From the NCBI GenBank assembly GCA_021808055.1, contig JAKBCH010000093.1, positions 1 to 5,942 of the forward strand: a DNA stretch of 5,942 nt. The letters run 5' to 3'. Source of the stretch: Pseudomonadota bacterium. GTDB taxonomy: Bacteria; Pseudomonadota; Alphaproteobacteria; Acetobacterales; Acetobacteraceae. A program made the translations under genes and the position numbers. Under the pieces are notes generated by a model. That model was not told the origin of the DNA. It did not search any database and was given only the letters and a program-made list of their open reading frames with translations. This document shows, one piece after another, positions 1 to 5,801 of the stretch (positions within the stretch are counted from its first letter, which is position 1; each line of letters begins with the position of its first letter).

Positions 1-89
1 ATTTCGAGGCAACAATCGCCAGTGCAAAAGCATGGGTCCTGCTCGCCAACATCCGAATGCTCACAAGAAAAATCGCACGTCAAAGTTAG
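1..89 (+). pseudogene. 3' end of an IS transposase (left flanking copy), cut by the window edge
   Basis: Reading from base 3, the frame gives 28 residues starting FEATIASAKAWVLLANIR and ending with TAG at 87-89. This hydrophobic-then-basic tail (IRMLTRKIAR) resembles C-termini of DDE transposases of the IS5/IS4 superfamily. The call is strengthened by a second copy at 5871-5942 on the opposite strand, whose tail is very similar (ASATAWVLFAHIRLLIRKVA), and by the shared terminal repeat 5 bp beyond the stop. Only the end is visible, so it cannot be said whether the gene is intact outside the window. That this is a transposase end is fairly secure. The exact IS family is an inference. Confidence 0.7.
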
Positions 90-93
90 GTAG

Positions 94-111
94 ACTACCA
101 TTCAGAGTCAG
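94..111 (+). repeat. Terminal inverted repeat of the left flanking insertion sequence
   Basis: The 18 bp here are the reverse complement of CTGACTCTGAATGGTAGT, which appears at 5849-5866. All 18 positions are identical, while the adjoining transposase tails have diverged to about 80%. Stronger conservation of the last bases before the flank is what is expected of a transposase-binding terminal repeat. The repeat ends at 111: the next bases (ACTCTGAG) do not match the flank of the right copy (GAGAAC before 5849). The exact outer base is uncertain by a few nucleotides because the target duplication cannot be seen. Confidence 0.7.
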
Positions 112-172
112 ACTCTGAGAGATGTAACTGCCCAAAATGCGGACATATCTGGCCCTCGTTTGTTCCGCCCTT

Positions 173-892
173 TCAGCATTCCTTCACCCGAAAAACTTCC
201 CCTGTCCCCGCATCGCGGACCAGATCAACGCGGGCACCATCCCAGTGATAATCAAGATGGCGCCCTTGCACAGGCGACGTGGCAAGATCCGGATAAAACA
301 GCCCCACGCAAACACCGTCAGGGTCGCGCCTGCTGGGGTACACCAGCCCTTGGGACCCACTCCCCCGCAACGCCGCCGCCAATTGTTGCGCGATCGCGTA
401 ATCATCCGGGTCCAGCGCTGGTTTGAAGGCGGTAACCCTGCCCCGCAGGTCGTGAAGTGAGGCCCGAATATCCAACACAAGCTCCCGGAACTGCGATGCC
501 CAGCCGGGCGCCTCACCGGTCTGGGCCATAAAGCGGGCGTGATGGTAAATGGTCTCAAGCACAGCCGTCTCAAACGCGCGCGCAGCATAAAGCACGCCGT
601 GGGCACCAGCACTGAACCGGCTCGGCCGCTCAGGGCTGACATGCGTGAAGGGGGCCATGAGGTAACTCGCCCCCGGCCCGGAAACGCGCCGCGTAACCGG
701 TACCAGGTCAAGCGCGCCGATCGTTTCCATGAGGCGCGGATTGGTCTTCTGCTCGGCGGCAATCAACAAGGGCCAGTCTTCCGGATCAGCAATATCCTCG
801 AACAGATCAACTGGCGGATACAGAGAGCGGATGATCCGCCTGGCACCAACCCAATGAACCGGCGAGATGGATATGATCGACGGGTCGATCAC
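173..892 (-). CDS. RES-domain toxin (NAD+ phosphorylase/glycohydrolase-type) of a Xre-RES toxin-antitoxin pair
   Basis: A 239-aa protein starting with GTG at 892 and stopping with TGA at 173-175. The N-terminal part (about residues 14-85) has the RII.S.YPPVDLFEDI and VSGPGASYLMAPFTH stretches seen in one group of RES proteins. The RES core follows: RPSRFSAG near 89-96, GVLYAARAFETAVLETIYH near 99-117 with the conserved Glu at 113, and GLVYPSRRDPDG near 182-193 with the conserved Ser at 187. In characterised members (MbcT, ParT, Res) these residues line an NAD-binding pocket, and the enzyme depletes cellular NAD+ or modifies a host protein. The gene appears full length with no lesion. The start overlaps the antitoxin stop as GTGA, so translation is probably coupled, keeping toxin at or below antitoxin. 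No clear terminator was seen after it. Activity on NAD+ is inferred from the family. Confidence 0.92.
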   Translation of the reverse strand: MIDPSIISISPVHWVGARRIIRSLYPPVDLFEDIADPEDWPLLIAAEQKTNPRLMETIGALDLVPVTRRVSGPGASYLMAPFTHVSPERPSRFSAGAHGVLYAARAFETAVLETIYHHARFMAQTGEAPGWASQFRELVLDIRASLHDLRGRVTAFKPALDPDDYAIAQQLAAALRGSGSQGLVYPSRRDPDGVCVGLFYPDLATSPVQGRHLDYHWDGARVDLVRDAGTGEVFRVKEC

Positions 893-1302
893 CAGCCGCT
901 ACGCTCAGCATCCAAGTAATTACGCACACGCATGAGGTCGGTTAATTCACCATGGAGCATGACATCCAAAGCCGTGCTGCCACCAAAGGTCACGTTTGGG
1001 GCTTTGATCCAGGCATAGCCGCGCGCCGGCTCCTTGAAAATGATCCGCAAGGCTTTGTGGATCCCCATGAGGTTGGAGAGCCTGGCCTTGCCGTCACGGC
1101 CAATCCGGCCAATCTCGCCTGCCTTCCAGCGGGCAAAGGTACGGCGCGGCAAGTCGAGGATGATCGCGGCCTGGTCGTCTGTCACCCCCCATAGGCGGAA
1201 GAGGTTCAAGGCCGCACGGAACATGGCGCCTGCCTCCTGATCGGTGATCGGGTCAGGTGAAAAGGGCTTCGGCGCAACGGTGATCTGGCTAAGCACAGAC
1301 AT
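889..1302 (-). CDS. Xre/MbcA/ParS-family antitoxin (DUF2384)
   Basis: A 137-aa protein. Residues about 20-90 form a helical, HTH-like region (WGVTDDQAAIILDLPRRTFARWKAG). Residues about 97-137 are the typical toxin-binding tail of the MbcA/ParS/Xre family: AWIKAPNVTFGGSTALDVML, then DLMRVRNYLDAER. This tail normally plugs the active site of the cognate RES toxin. The ATG at 1302 is preferred over a TTG at 1308, because AGGAG (minus strand, 1314-1310) sits 6 nt before that ATG and would almost touch the TTG. It lies directly upstream of the RES gene, the usual order, and overlaps it by 4 bp. A long palindrome just upstream suggests autorepression. Family assignment is confident. DNA binding to this palindrome is an inference. 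Confidence 0.92.
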   Translation of the reverse strand: MSVLSQITVAPKPFSPDPITDQEAGAMFRAALNLFRLWGVTDDQAAIILDLPRRTFARWKAGEIGRIGRDGKARLSNLMGIHKALRIIFKEPARGYAWIKAPNVTFGGSTALDVMLHGELTDLMRVRNYLDAERSGW

Positions 1303-1309
1303 GGGCAAC

Positions 1310-1314
1310 TCCTG
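1310..1314 (-). promoter_or_regulatory. Ribosome binding site of the antitoxin gene
   Basis: On the minus strand the order is AGGAG, six bases (TTGCCC), then ATG at 1302. It is a near-ideal Shine-Dalgarno site and decides between the ATG at 1302 and the in-frame TTG at 1308. The inner edge of the operator palindrome abuts it, so a bound repressor would sit immediately upstream of the translation start region. Confidence 0.8.
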
Positions 1315-1353
1315 TCATATGGCTATATATATTTCATATATCGCCATATGACA
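1313..1353. promoter_or_regulatory. 41-bp near-perfect palindrome, probable operator/promoter of the toxin-antitoxin operon
   Basis: The arms TGTCATATGGC (1313-1323) and GCCATATGACA (1343-1353) are perfect inverted repeats of 11 bp. After one mismatch (1324/1342) six more pairs match (1325-1330 with 1336-1341), leaving a short centre. Each half therefore reads CATATGGC followed by T or G and then ATATAT. The block is strikingly AT-rich against GC-rich surroundings and ends within 11 bp of the antitoxin ATG. Its TATATA runs could also supply a -10 element for the minus-strand operon. Palindromes of this kind upstream of Xre-family antitoxins commonly serve as autorepression sites. Its use here is inferred. 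Confidence 0.75.
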
Positions 1354-1645
1354 ACAGCTTCTCTTCTCCGGCGGCACTAACCGAAATTGATCCTCAGAAC
1401 TCTGCGCCCCTGGGCCGGGCCTTACGCCACCAGGCTCCAGAACGCGCTCTTGCGGCCATGCTCACGCCGGACTGTAAGATGGCCCGTCCCTGGGCAAAAG
1501 CCCGCCTCACATGGTGAACCGCCCGGCATGAGACTATGCGCACCTCTGCGCACTCGCATCATGCCCTTCAACTTGCCTCCGCCCAGCGCCACGGGTTGAC
1601 CATCCTGCCCCACAATCTGCAGCATTCTGAGTCGATGGGCGTACC

Positions 1646-1667
1646 GCGGTTTGTTACGACAAACTGC
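1646..1667. repeat. Stem-loop with a TACG tetraloop
   Basis: GCGGTTTGT pairs with ACAAACTGC around a TACG loop. That gives nine pairs including one G-T, six of them (GTTTGT/ACAAAC) uninterrupted. UACG belongs to the stable UNCG tetraloop class, although here the closing pair is U-A rather than C-G. There is no T-run on either side, so it is not a typical intrinsic terminator. It might belong to a transcript leader or a small RNA. No function is claimed. Confidence 0.45.
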
Positions 1668-1751
1668 TCTGGATCCGTGCTGGGTTGATCTGACCACGAA
1701 CCTCCAGGTTGCAACGGATGCTCTAACTAAGAGGTGGGTCGATCAAGCTTT

Positions 1752-1797
1752 CCCTGCACTCCAGGGTTATTGCCCCAACAGGGTTTCATGCTAGATT
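1752..1797 (+). promoter_or_regulatory. Possible promoter and repeat-type operator of the TelA operon
   Basis: TTGCCC at 1770-1775 and TAGATT at 1792-1797 are spaced by 16 bp, each matching four of six consensus bases of a housekeeping sigma promoter. Transcription would start about 20 bp before the first gene. Overlapping this are CCCTG (1752-1756) and CAGGGTT at 1762-1768 and 1779-1785. The first CCCTG/CAGGG pair forms an inverted repeat, and the two CAGGGTT copies lie 17 bp apart on either side of the -35 box, a layout that would suit a regulator. Both promoter and operator are predictions from short matches. Confidence 0.3.
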
Positions 1798-1821
1798 CAG
1801 CGGGCATGCTGGAGCTGTCGT

Positions 1822-3060
1822 ATGAATGAAACGCTATCCACCACACCGCTTGATCTGTCAGCTTTTGATGTCACCTTACCAGCCGTACAGGCGCCGGCAC
1901 CCGTATCTCAGCCCGAACCACAAGCAACGCTTCCCCTGCCGGTGGAGCTTGCACCGCTACCCAAACCGGAGCGTCTGGTCGAAGTGGCCAATCTGCCGCC
2001 GGAAGAGCTCGCCGCCGCACAGGCCGAGGCACAAAAAATCAATTTTTCCGACACAAATTCCCTGCTCACCCATGGCGAGGGTGTGCTTGCGGGCATTGCG
2101 GGTGCATCGCGGCAATTGCTCTCGGGCGTGCGGCTGGGCGACGCCGGAGAGGCCGGGCAAATCGCAGCCGCGGTGGTCGATGGCATCAAAATCCTGCGCA
2201 TCTCGGACCTCCAAGACGAGGCGACGTCTGGCAGGAAGCCGCAAGGCATGATGGGTAGGCTGCTCGGCGGCATTACCCAGGCGAAAACCGCCTTTCAAGG
2301 TTTTACAGAGAGCCGCAAGCAATTCCTCGCTCTCATGGACCAGGAACAGGCCAAGGCGCGCAAAACCAAGGCGGACCTTGGAGTGTCCATTCAATTGCTG
2401 GACCAGCAGGCGCTCGCCATCCGTCAGGCGCTGCATGGCCTGAAAATCTCCATCGCCGCCGGGCAACTCGCCCTGGATCGCGCGGAGGATGAGTTGGAGC
2501 AAAAACGCCTCGCGGCAATCGCCAGCGGCGATCCGGCCGACGCCGCCGAAGTCCAGGCTTTTCGTGGCGCCATCGCCAATTTTCGCGGCAAAGTGGGGGA
2601 TATGCGCGAGGCCCTCGTCGGCTCAGCCATGCTCATCCCCATCATTCAGCAGAACCGCGCCGCCGCCGAGACACGGCTGATGAAAATCTCCAATGGCATG
2701 CTGGTGGTCATCCCGCGCTTGATGGCGGTGGCCAGCCAGGCGGTGGTGCAGGTGGAAATCCGCAACGCGGCAGACTCCGCCGCCAAGCTGGATGAAGCCA
2801 ACCGGCAGATTTCGCTTCTTGCCGCCAAAGGCGCGCATGAAGCGGCCACAACGGCGGCACGCAGCCTGGGCGGTGACCAGCATAATTTGGATATGCTCGC
2901 CCAGGTGGCGGATGAAACCATCCGCACCATGAACGAAGTTATCGATATTGAGCGCGAAGCTGCGGCCCAGGATGTAATACGCGAGCAAAAGCTTGCCGAA
3001 ATTCGCAACAAGCTCGTTACTGGCATGCAGGGAATTAACGCGCGGACCTTGGAGAAATGA
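1822..3060 (+). CDS. TelA-family (toxic anion resistance) protein, divergent
   Basis: A 412-aa soluble protein with no signal peptide or membrane segment. Residues 1-55 are Pro/Ala-rich and look disordered. The rest is almost entirely helical and charged, with coiled-coil character around 160-235 and 310-400. The part from about 270 to 375 has the pattern of the TelA family: QQNRAAAETRLMKISN, IPRLMAVASQAVVQVEIRNA, then KLDEANRQISLLAAKG and LAQVADETIRTMNEVIDI. TelA proteins are linked to tellurite and other toxic-anion or envelope-stress resistance, but their mechanism is unknown. The start at 1822 follows GGAG at 1811-1814 with 7 nt spacing. The stop overlaps the next start as ATGA. It is the first gene of a four-gene operon. 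Family assignment is fairly strong, while a tellurite role here is inferred only. Confidence 0.78.
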   Translation: MNETLSTTPLDLSAFDVTLPAVQAPAPVSQPEPQATLPLPVELAPLPKPERLVEVANLPPEELAAAQAEAQKINFSDTNSLLTHGEGVLAGIAGASRQLLSGVRLGDAGEAGQIAAAVVDGIKILRISDLQDEATSGRKPQGMMGRLLGGITQAKTAFQGFTESRKQFLALMDQEQAKARKTKADLGVSIQLLDQQALAIRQALHGLKISIAAGQLALDRAEDELEQKRLAAIASGDPADAAEVQAFRGAIANFRGKVGDMREALVGSAMLIPIIQQNRAAAETRLMKISNGMLVVIPRLMAVASQAVVQVEIRNAADSAAKLDEANRQISLLAAKGAHEAATTAARSLGGDQHNLDMLAQVADETIRTMNEVIDIEREAAAQDVIREQKLAEIRNKLVTGMQGINARTLEK

Positions 3061-3437
3061 GCGAGTTTGATTTTGACATGCAAGCCGCGTGGCTGCGGCG
3101 TTTTTCGACGGATGCCGCGAGCAATCTCGGCGCTTTCGCGCTCCGACTAAAGGAGGCGCTCCCAGATTTTGTCACTGTGCATGAACAAAAAGGGCTATTC
3201 TCGAAATCAGGCAAAGTTACCGGCGTCACCATCGAGCTGGGGGAAAGCCGCTACAAGTTGGAGATCGCCGCTGGCCGCCTGGCTGCCAGCGTTGCCATGG
3301 TAGTGCGCGGTATCACGCTGAATACCAAAACCCTCAGCGCGCCAGAATGGTTTGCCAAGCTGGCGGAAGAGACCCAAAAAGCCTCGGTGCTAGCTCAAGG
3401 ATTAAGTGTTTCACTGCAACAATTCATGGCGGGCTGA
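3057..3437 (+). CDS. Unrecognised 126-aa protein of the TelA-YbjQ operon
   Basis: I cannot assign this protein to a named family with confidence. What can be seen is a helical N-terminus (FDMQAAWLRRFSTDAASNLGAFALRLKEAL, 5-35), a central beta-rich part (KVTGVTIELGESRYKLEIAAGRLAASVAMVVRGITLNTKTL, 53-93), and a C-terminal amphipathic helix (APEWFAKLAEETQKASVLAQGLSVSLQQFM, 95-124). There is no signal peptide, membrane span or catalytic motif. It starts within the telA-like stop codon (ATGA), with GGAG only 2 nt upstream, so initiation probably relies on coupling. It ends one base into the next gene's ATG. Its fixed position between the TelA and YbjQ genes suggests a partner or adaptor of the complex, which is inference. 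Confidence 0.8.
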   Translation: MSEFDFDMQAAWLRRFSTDAASNLGAFALRLKEALPDFVTVHEQKGLFSKSGKVTGVTIELGESRYKLEIAAGRLAASVAMVVRGITLNTKTLSAPEWFAKLAEETQKASVLAQGLSVSLQQFMAG

Positions 3438-4369
3438 TGAGCATTTTTGACAGGTTTAAGAGCCCGACCCTGGAGCAGAAAGCAGCGGCGGAGGAGTCGG
3501 CGCATCGGCAGATGGATATTCTGATGAGCCTGCGTAGCGGACGCATACCCCTTGGCGCTCTGGAACGTTTGCAAGGGGCAGCCGCCGGCACTAAACCGTG
3601 GATGGCAACGCTTACTCCGGCGGAGCTTCGTATCGCGCGCTCGCACAGATTAAAACCGATCGCCGCTATCGCCGCTACATGCTGGCTGCATTATGGCTAT
3701 TCCTGGACACGCGGCCACGCCGAAGGCTGGGGGCAAGCCCTCAATCGTCTGGCGCAAGAGGCAAAAGCCTGTGGCGCCAATGCGGTGCTGGACGTTAAAA
3801 TGCGTACAATCCGCTTGCCGCTAGGCGAAAGCATGGATTTTACACTTATTGGGACGGCGGTAAAAATTGACGGCCTGCCTCCTTCGCCCGACCCCATAAT
3901 CGCCACCGTGCCGGCCCTGGAGTTCGTAAAATTGCTGGAGGCCGATGTGGTGCCAACCGGTATTGCCATCGGCGCGCATTATGAATGGATACGAGACTGG
4001 AATGGCTATGCGTCCAACCCCAGCGTCTGGTACAATGCCGAAGCACGGCAGCTCTCCGATTTATGGGAGCAGGTGCGCCGGACCGCGCACCAGGAATTGC
4101 GCCTGAGTGCGCGTACCCAAGGTAACGGCGTGCTGGCGCATCTCAATTTTTCCCAAATGTTCGAAGTTGAGCGTGAAGTTGACGAACGCAAGATTAAAGA
4201 ATATCTGGCGCGGCACATTGTTGTCGCCACCACCGTCGATGCGCGCCGTGGCACGCCACTTCCGCATGAGATCAAGATGGTCGTGGATATGCGCGATCCG
4301 ACACCCCTCACCGGCATGCCCCCACATCATCAGTCCTATAACACCAATGAGGAAAGCGGAGCCATATAA
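3437..4369 (+). CDS. Protein with two divergent YbjQ-type (DUF74) repeats, putative metal-binding
   Basis: A 310-aa protein starting at the ATG that overlaps the previous TGA (TGATG). A longer frame starting 30 codons upstream would lie inside the preceding gene and is not preferred. Residues 1-50 are a helical leader. Repeat 1, about 58-144, keeps the YbjQ pattern: LTPAELRIARSHRLKPIAAI, a helix GWGQALNRLAQEAKACGANAVLDV, and a final strand FTLIGTAVKI. Repeat 2, about 158-270, is weaker (VPALEFVKLLEADVVPTGIAIG, then a helix at 205-225 and a strand IVVATTVDA). The Cys-containing GSCVYHV motif of the downstream paralogue is replaced by ATCWLHYGY and GAHYEWI. YbjQ proteins form rings of small alpha/beta subunits and are called heavy-metal-binding mainly on structural grounds. 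Function here is unknown. Confidence 0.75.
   Translation: MSIFDRFKSPTLEQKAAAEESAHRQMDILMSLRSGRIPLGALERLQGAAAGTKPWMATLTPAELRIARSHRLKPIAAIAATCWLHYGYSWTRGHAEGWGQALNRLAQEAKACGANAVLDVKMRTIRLPLGESMDFTLIGTAVKIDGLPPSPDPIIATVPALEFVKLLEADVVPTGIAIGAHYEWIRDWNGYASNPSVWYNAEARQLSDLWEQVRRTAHQELRLSARTQGNGVLAHLNFSQMFEVEREVDERKIKEYLARHIVVATTVDARRGTPLPHEIKMVVDMRDPTPLTGMPPHHQSYNTNEESGAI
4358..4361 (+). promoter_or_regulatory. Ribosome binding site inside the end of the upstream YbjQ-type gene
   Basis: GGAG sits 7 nt before the ATG at 4369, within the last codons of the preceding gene. Together with the one-base overlap TAATG it supports this start and suggests reinitiation by ribosomes finishing the upstream frame. 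Confidence 0.6.
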
Positions 4370-5184
4370 TGACCAATGATTTGCCCTTGCATGCGCAAGA
4401 ACGTCTGAAAGGCCTGCGCTCCTCGGCGCATTCAACAGGTGTTTTCACATCTGACTTTTCAGTTAATGAATTCCTGCTCGTGCGCAAAGCTGGGTTCGAG
4501 CCGATTGGCCTGTGCGTTGGCTCCTGCGTCTATCACGTGGGCGTACAGTACGGTTCGTGGAGCAAGAACCAGGAAATGGATGTTCTTTCCAAAGCCATGT
4601 ACCATGCGCGCGAACTGGCCATGACGCGGATGCGCGCGGAAGCCTCCGCCATGGGCGCTGATGGCATTGTCGGCGTGAAACTCACCATAAAACGCCTGGA
4701 ATGGGACGAGCATCTGCTGGAGTTCATCGCCATCGGCACCGGCGTTGTCCATGCCGAAGGCCATAAGGGGTTTCGTGCGCATGATGGTGGACCGTTTACC
4801 TCTGATCTTTCGGGCCAGGATTTCTGGTCTCTTCTGCATTCCGGCTACCGCCCGGTGGAGATGGTGATGGGATCCTGCGTGTACCATGTCGCGCATCGTG
4901 GCGCGCTAGCCGGGCTTGGGAGCGTGGGACGCAATGTCGAGCTGGAGAATTTTACGGCCGCCTTATACGAGGCCAGAGAAATCGCCGTTGAACGCATGCA
5001 GTTCGAAGCAGCTTCGGCGAAGGCCGAAGGCGTTGTTGGGGTGGACATCCATGAGGGCAGCCACGGCTGGCAAACGCATGTGATTGAGTTTTTTGCGATC
5101 GGCACGGCGGTACTGCCGCTCGATCAGGAAATCGCACCGGAGAAGATTTCTGACCCGATCATGGTTCTTTCAGTTAATGACTGA
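4369..5184 (+). CDS. Tandem YbjQ-domain (DUF74) protein, putative heavy-metal-binding
   Basis: A 271-aa protein made of two clear YbjQ repeats. Repeat 1 spans about 24-128 and repeat 2 about 141-250. Both begin FTSD and keep GSCVYHV (51-57 and 168-174), an AREIA-type helix (ARELAMTRMRAEASAMGAD; AREIAVERMQFEAASAKAE), VGV, and a closing strand (LEFIAIGTGVV; IEFFAIGTAVL). E. coli YbjQ, a single-domain protein of just over 100 aa, has the equivalent AREIA, ALGADAVVG and SGTAV segments. The Cys and His of each GSCVYHV are candidate metal ligands, though this is not shown for the family. No signal or membrane segment is present. It is the last gene of the operon, starting at TAATG. Domain assignment is secure. 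The substrate or metal is unknown. Confidence 0.88.
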   Translation: MTNDLPLHAQERLKGLRSSAHSTGVFTSDFSVNEFLLVRKAGFEPIGLCVGSCVYHVGVQYGSWSKNQEMDVLSKAMYHARELAMTRMRAEASAMGADGIVGVKLTIKRLEWDEHLLEFIAIGTGVVHAEGHKGFRAHDGGPFTSDLSGQDFWSLLHSGYRPVEMVMGSCVYHVAHRGALAGLGSVGRNVELENFTAALYEAREIAVERMQFEAASAKAEGVVGVDIHEGSHGWQTHVIEFFAIGTAVLPLDQEIAPEKISDPIMVLSVND

Positions 5185-5185
5185 G

Positions 5186-5206
5186 CCAAGTCAATTATTT
5201 GGTTTT
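5186..5206 (+). terminator. Possible weak intrinsic terminator after the TelA-YbjQ operon
   Basis: CCAAG (5186-5190) pairs with TTTGG (5198-5202), with one G-T pair and a 7-nt loop, followed by TTTT at 5203-5206. It begins two bases after the stop codon of the last operon gene, the right place for a terminator, but the stem is short and AT-rich. A second hairpin lies at 5283-5297 (CCGTG/CACGG, 5-nt loop), without a T-run. Confidence 0.3.
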
Positions 5207-5387
5207 GTAACGAAATTAGGCGGATGATTAACCCCGCATGCTCAAGTGCCGGTTTGTGAGAGCAGATCGCCCCATATCTCAGCCGTGTGCACCACGGTCA
5301 GCCATTATCTGTTCGAGATATACCCCGACTCTGTGAGAATCCGGGTAGGTCTTGCGTGAGGATGCGAGATAGATTCTTATCGGCTGC

Positions 5388-5801
5388 ATGAAGCGACAAG
5401 GTTTCCTGGATGCTGAATCACGACGCGACCTGATCGAGTTGGCTCAGGACGGCTCGGCAGCACATCGCTTGGCTCGGCGTGCGAACGCGCTTGTTTTACT
5501 TGATAAGGGCATGAATTACGCGGCGGTCGCCAAGGTTCTGCTGCTGGACGACGATACGATCCGCACATGGCGTTTGCTGTATGAGGAGGACGGGATCGAG
5601 GGGCTGGCGAGCTTTGGCTATGAGGGCAGCGCGTGCCGCCTGAACGACGAGCAGCAGGCTGGGCTGATCACCTGGATCATGCGGACGCTGCCGCGCTCGA
5701 CGCGCGCGATTGGCGCCTGGATCGCGGCGAAATTTGGCATTGAATACCAGAGCCGCTCCGGCCTGATTTCGCTCCTGCACCGGCTGGGCATGGAGTGTTG
5801 A
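5388..5801 (+). pseudogene. Truncated IS630-family transposase (N-terminal part only)
   Basis: The frame encodes 137 residues, of which 136 look native. It opens MKRQGFLDAESRRDLIELAQ, followed by a helix-turn-helix DNA-binding region (about 25-75, with NYAAVAKVLLLDDDTIRTW) and a linker (YEGSACRLNDEQQAGLITW). It ends at GLISLLHRLGME, where intact relatives continue towards the catalytic domain. Intact IS630 transposases are roughly 340 aa with a DDE/DDD active site, and that whole part is missing. After GGAG at 5795 the next bases TGTTGA give Cys-stop and begin a different element (5796-5848). No lesion is seen before the break. It cannot catalyse transposition. The 200 bp upstream (5187-5387) contains no gene, and should include the IS630 left end, which I could not pin down. 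Confidence 0.88.

Larger units (their letters stand above)
1354..1821. other. Intergenic region between the toxin-antitoxin pair and the TelA operon, no supported gene
   Basis: These 468 bp contain short open frames on both strands, but none has a convincing start, ribosome site or recognisable protein. The longest minus-strand frame (1697-1422, 91 codons, GTG start) has mixed codon choice including AGA and no family I know. Structure rather than coding is visible. There is a GGGC-AAAA-GCCC hairpin at 1492-1503, a direct repeat TGCGCAC at 1537 and 1547, a 9-bp stem with a TACG loop at 1646-1667, GGTT/AACC arms at 1683-1702, the palindrome GTTGCAAC at 1708-1715, and CCCTG/CAGGG motifs near 1752-1785. 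It could be eroded remains of another element, or hold a small RNA. I cannot decide. Confidence 0.4.

Noticed and set aside
120..172. Plus-strand frame giving CNCPKCGH, a zinc-knuckle-like string next to the left IS end
   Set aside because: It has no start, runs directly out of the IS repeat, continues into sequence antisense to the RES toxin, and is too short to tell a broken gene from chance.
539..919. Plus-strand open frame of 126 codons across the toxin gene
   Set aside because: It lies antisense to the well-supported RES gene, with Arg-rich, family-less composition typical of a shadow frame in GC-rich DNA.
1537..1553. Two TGCGCAC direct repeats considered as the start of a CRISPR or iteron array
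   Set aside because: Only two copies 10 bp apart, with no further units or regular spacing.
1422..1697. A 91-codon minus-strand open frame in the intergenic region
   Set aside because: GTG start with no ribosome site, mixed codon usage, no recognisable motif, and low-complexity Gly/Arg content. Not supportable as a gene from sequence alone.
1680..1745. Minus-strand stretch with TTAGTTAGAGCATCCGTTGC, resembling the D-arm and anticodon region of a tRNA
   Set aside because: The D-loop lacks its GG pair, the anticodon stem pairs only partly, and there is no TTCGA-type T-arm or matching acceptor stem. At best it is a degenerate remnant. A covariance-model tRNA search would settle it.
3347..3436. 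A 30-codon N-terminal extension of the 310-aa YbjQ-type protein
   Set aside because: It would overlap the 126-aa gene almost entirely in another frame. The ATG at 3437 overlapping the TGA fits the coupling pattern of the rest of the operon.
5274..5321. ATATCTC (5274-5280) and GAGATAT (5315-5321) inverted arms enclosing a small hairpin, considered as an IS630 end or attachment site
   Set aside because: The 7-bp arms are 34 bp apart with no matching partner elsewhere. IS630 ends should pair with a distal repeat that is missing here, so the role cannot be supported.
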